A DNA stretch of 20,532 nucleotides from SIG644 sp045613985 (GTDB taxonomy: Bacteria > Bacillota > Clostridia > Oscillospirales > CAG-272): the NCBI GenBank assembly GCA_045613985.1, contig JAZLCA010000034.1, positions 1-20,532 on the forward strand. Reading direction: 5' to 3'. Below, piece after piece: positions 20,482 to 20,532 of this stretch (its first letter is position 1; the number at the start of each line of letters is the position of its first letter). A program made the translations under genes and the position numbers. The notes below the pieces were generated by a model. The model was not told the DNA's origin. It ran no database searches and worked only from the letters and a program-made list of their open reading frames with translations.

Positions 20482-20532
20482 AATTTTCCCTATTGTCGTA
20501 TCCGTTCAGGTAGGAGCGGCAGGGGACGGGCT
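20480..20532 (-). CDS. Possible 3' end of a convergent gene (partial)
   Basis: The minus strand from the window edge reads open as PVPCRSYLNGYDNREN and ends in TAA at 20480-20482, at the edge of the bidirectional terminator. The residues are a plausible protein C-terminus and the terminator position fits. Only about 17 codons are visible, so this is a tentative call with no function. Confidence 0.3.
   Translation of the reverse strand, partial: PVPCRSYLNGYDNREN

Overview
This window reads as a chromosomal segment of an anaerobic, probably gut-associated member of the Clostridia (Bacillota). The evidence is strong AGGAGG-type ribosome binding sites, near-consensus sigma-A promoters (most with a 17-bp spacer), class II LysS, a GH25 lysozyme lipoprotein, a PF13303-type PTS EIIC next to methylglyoxal synthase, and the style of the repeat-rich surface proteins. 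The organism call is inference from gene content; no rRNA is present. I see no phage, transposase, CRISPR array or replication origin.

Layout, left half (75-15481): almost everything is on the minus strand. (i) 75-3875 is a two-gene operon: a cytoplasmic fusion of a SUMF1/formylglycine-generating-enzyme-like domain to a glycoside-hydrolase-like TIM barrel, then a [4Fe-4S] aldo/keto reductase. (ii) 3876-4300 has no gene but is packed with perfect palindromes, and abuts an AT-rich gene for a four-helix membrane protein (4301-4690). (iii) 4847-9685 is the operon rsmA, a GH106-like glycoside hydrolase, and an RlmL/RlmK-type rRNA methyltransferase; the last two overlap by ATGA. (iv) 9872-9947 is tRNA-Thr(CGU) with its own promoter and terminator, the only plus-strand gene in this half. 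(v) 10072-11160 encodes a secreted, C-terminally anchored surface protein. (vi) 11325-13888 is a UroD-family protein followed by a GH25 lysozyme lipoprotein carrying Cys/His repeats. (vii) 14000-15481 is lysS.

Right half (15751-20439) is on the plus strand and diverges from lysS: a stand-alone PTS EIIC-like permease with mgsA; an AAA/ABC-type ATPase whose Walker B aspartate is replaced by histidine; and a sigma-70-family factor translationally coupled (ATGA) to a membrane protein with the layout of an anti-sigma factor or envelope sensor. A bidirectional terminator follows at 20438-20481, and the right edge may hold the last codons of a convergent gene.

How the genes may work together: two cytoplasmic glycoside-hydrolase-like enzymes and an oxidoreductase suggest breakdown of imported oligosaccharides. 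EIIC plus MgsA suggests handling of sugar-phosphate flux. The lysozyme lipoprotein, the surface protein and the sigma/membrane-protein pair point to envelope remodelling and sensing. The best candidates for something poorly described are the SUMF1-glycosidase fusion operon, the Cys/His-repeat lysozyme lipoprotein, and the sigma/membrane-protein pair.
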